NCBI GenBank assembly: GCA_964489265.1
Contig: CAZAXX010000094.1
Coordinates: forward strand, 1 to 6,584
DNA length: 6,584 nucleotides
Reading direction: 5' to 3'
DNA from: CAYRUP01 sp964489265
GTDB taxonomy: Bacteria > Pseudomonadota > Gammaproteobacteria > DSM-16500
Positions 6,346 through 6,584 of the stretch are shown here, one piece after another (positions within the stretch are counted from its first letter, which is position 1; the number at the start of each line of letters is the position of its first letter). The translations under genes and the position numbers were made by a program. Below the pieces are notes generated by a model. That model was not told the origin of the DNA. It did not search any database and saw only the letters and a program-made list of their open reading frames with translations.

Positions 6346-6362
6346 TACTTATATGATAAGTA
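6346..6362. repeat. 7-bp inverted repeat over the -10/+1 region (candidate operator)
   Basis: TACTTAT (6346-6352), a 3-nt spacer and ATAAGTA (6356-6362) form a perfect palindrome. On the minus strand it overlaps the TATACT -10 element and extends over the expected start point, where a bound repressor would block the promoter. No regulator family can be named from this sequence. Confidence 0.35.
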
Positions 6363-6367
6363 TAGCA
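6359..6367 (-). promoter_or_regulatory. Extended -10 promoter for the small charged protein
   Basis: On the minus strand TGCTATACT (6367-6359) is an extended -10 identical over nine bases to that of the rhlE-like gene. No convincing -35 lies 16-18 bp upstream in the surrounding A/T tract. Transcription would start near 6352, about 18 nt before the AGGAGG. Confidence 0.5.
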
Positions 6368-6450
6368 AATATTTATTTTTAATTTATCTTGTTGATTTAT
6401 ATACATGATTGCATGCTAGCGAAGTAAAAAAACCTGGATCAACTATGTCG

Positions 6451-6570
6451 CAACTTTTTACACCCTACGTCCCGCGGCTTGTCCGCGGGATCCAGAGTAA
6501 AATTTCCTGTCCCTAGATAGGAAGAGCGTGGTGTAGGGAAATAGAGTACGTACAGTGGTAAAAATCGTTG
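6451..6570. repeat. Possible small palindromic repeat element with imperfect inverted ends
   Basis: The non-coding stretch right of 6368 has no convincing gene. Within it, CAAC-TTTTTAC (6451-6461) and ACGT (6467-6470) recur in inverted order at the far end as ACGT (6548-6551), GTAAAAA (6558-6564) and GTTG (6567-6570). Inside lie the GC-rich hairpin at 6470-6490, a CCCTAC/GTAGGG pair (6463-6468 with 6533-6538) and a weaker 7-bp stem at 6504-6523. Nested inverted repeats with no protein suggest a MITE-like or palindromic intergenic element, but the arms are imperfect and no second copy lies in the window. Confidence 0.35.
6470..6490. repeat. GC-rich perfect hairpin, probable dispersed intergenic palindrome
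   Basis: TCCCGCGG (6470-6477) and CCGCGGGA (6483-6490) pair perfectly over 8 bp around the loop CTTGT. The stem is far more GC-rich than the AT-rich sequence around it. No T-run follows on the plus strand, which argues against an intrinsic terminator for that direction. Similar CCGCGG...CCGCGGGATCCAG strings are, from memory, widely repeated in genomes of some host-associated bacteria. A CTGGATC copy at 6434-6440 is also inverted relative to GATCCAG at 6489-6495. Confidence 0.6.
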
Positions 6571-6584
6571 GTAGCCGGAACATA

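Noticed and set aside
6445..6516. 23-codon frame starting ATG at 6445 through the GC-rich palindrome
   Set aside because: It has no Shine-Dalgarno, its middle is simply the translation of the palindromic repeat, and short peptides of this type arise wherever such repeats occur.
1..6584. CRISPR array, tRNA/rRNA genes, transposase or phage genes
   Set aside because: No regularly spaced repeats, cloverleaf, rRNA-like sequence, transposase or integrase motif was found on either strand by eye.

Overview
The window is AT-rich bacterial chromosome with densely packed genes. EttA, DbpA (with its C-terminal rRNA-binding domain) and a RhlE-type helicase all resemble gammaproteobacterial versions. The low G+C and a GC-rich palindrome in a non-coding tail would suit a Legionellales-like (Coxiella/Legionella/Rickettsiella-type) gammaproteobacterium, but that placement is inference from recall; no rRNA or other marker gene is present.

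Layout. Positions 1-1303 (minus) hold the first 434 codons of ettA, an ABC-F ribosome-associated ATPase; its 3' end lies outside the window. A 239-bp divergent intergenic region carries a candidate promoter on each strand. Positions 1543-2796 (plus) encode a dicarboxylate/amino-acid:cation symporter of the DAACS/SLC1 family. It meets, tail to tail with a 4-bp stop overlap, a minus-strand two-gene unit: dbpA (4664-3279) followed after 3 bp by a small RNase H-fold protein (3275-2793). A 154-bp divergent region then leads to a second DEAD-box helicase of RhlE type (4819-6009, plus, TTG start). That gene converges, again through a shared TTAA, on a small charged orphan protein (6323-6006, minus) with a perfect Shine-Dalgarno sequence. 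The last ~220 bp appear non-coding and hold a GC-rich palindrome within a larger imperfect inverted repeat.

How the genes fit together. Four of the six genes act on RNA or the ribosome: EttA gates the first elongation steps according to energy state, DbpA remodels 23S rRNA during 50S assembly, RhlE-type helicases act in ribosome maturation and RNA turnover, and the RNase H-like protein probably cleaves RNA in RNA:DNA hybrids. The symporter looks functionally separate.

I found no clear new multi-gene system. The best leads are the symporter, which lacks most ligands of the third sodium site; the tight dbpA-RNase H coupling; the 8-bp hairpin straddling two convergent stop codons; and the palindromic element at the right edge.
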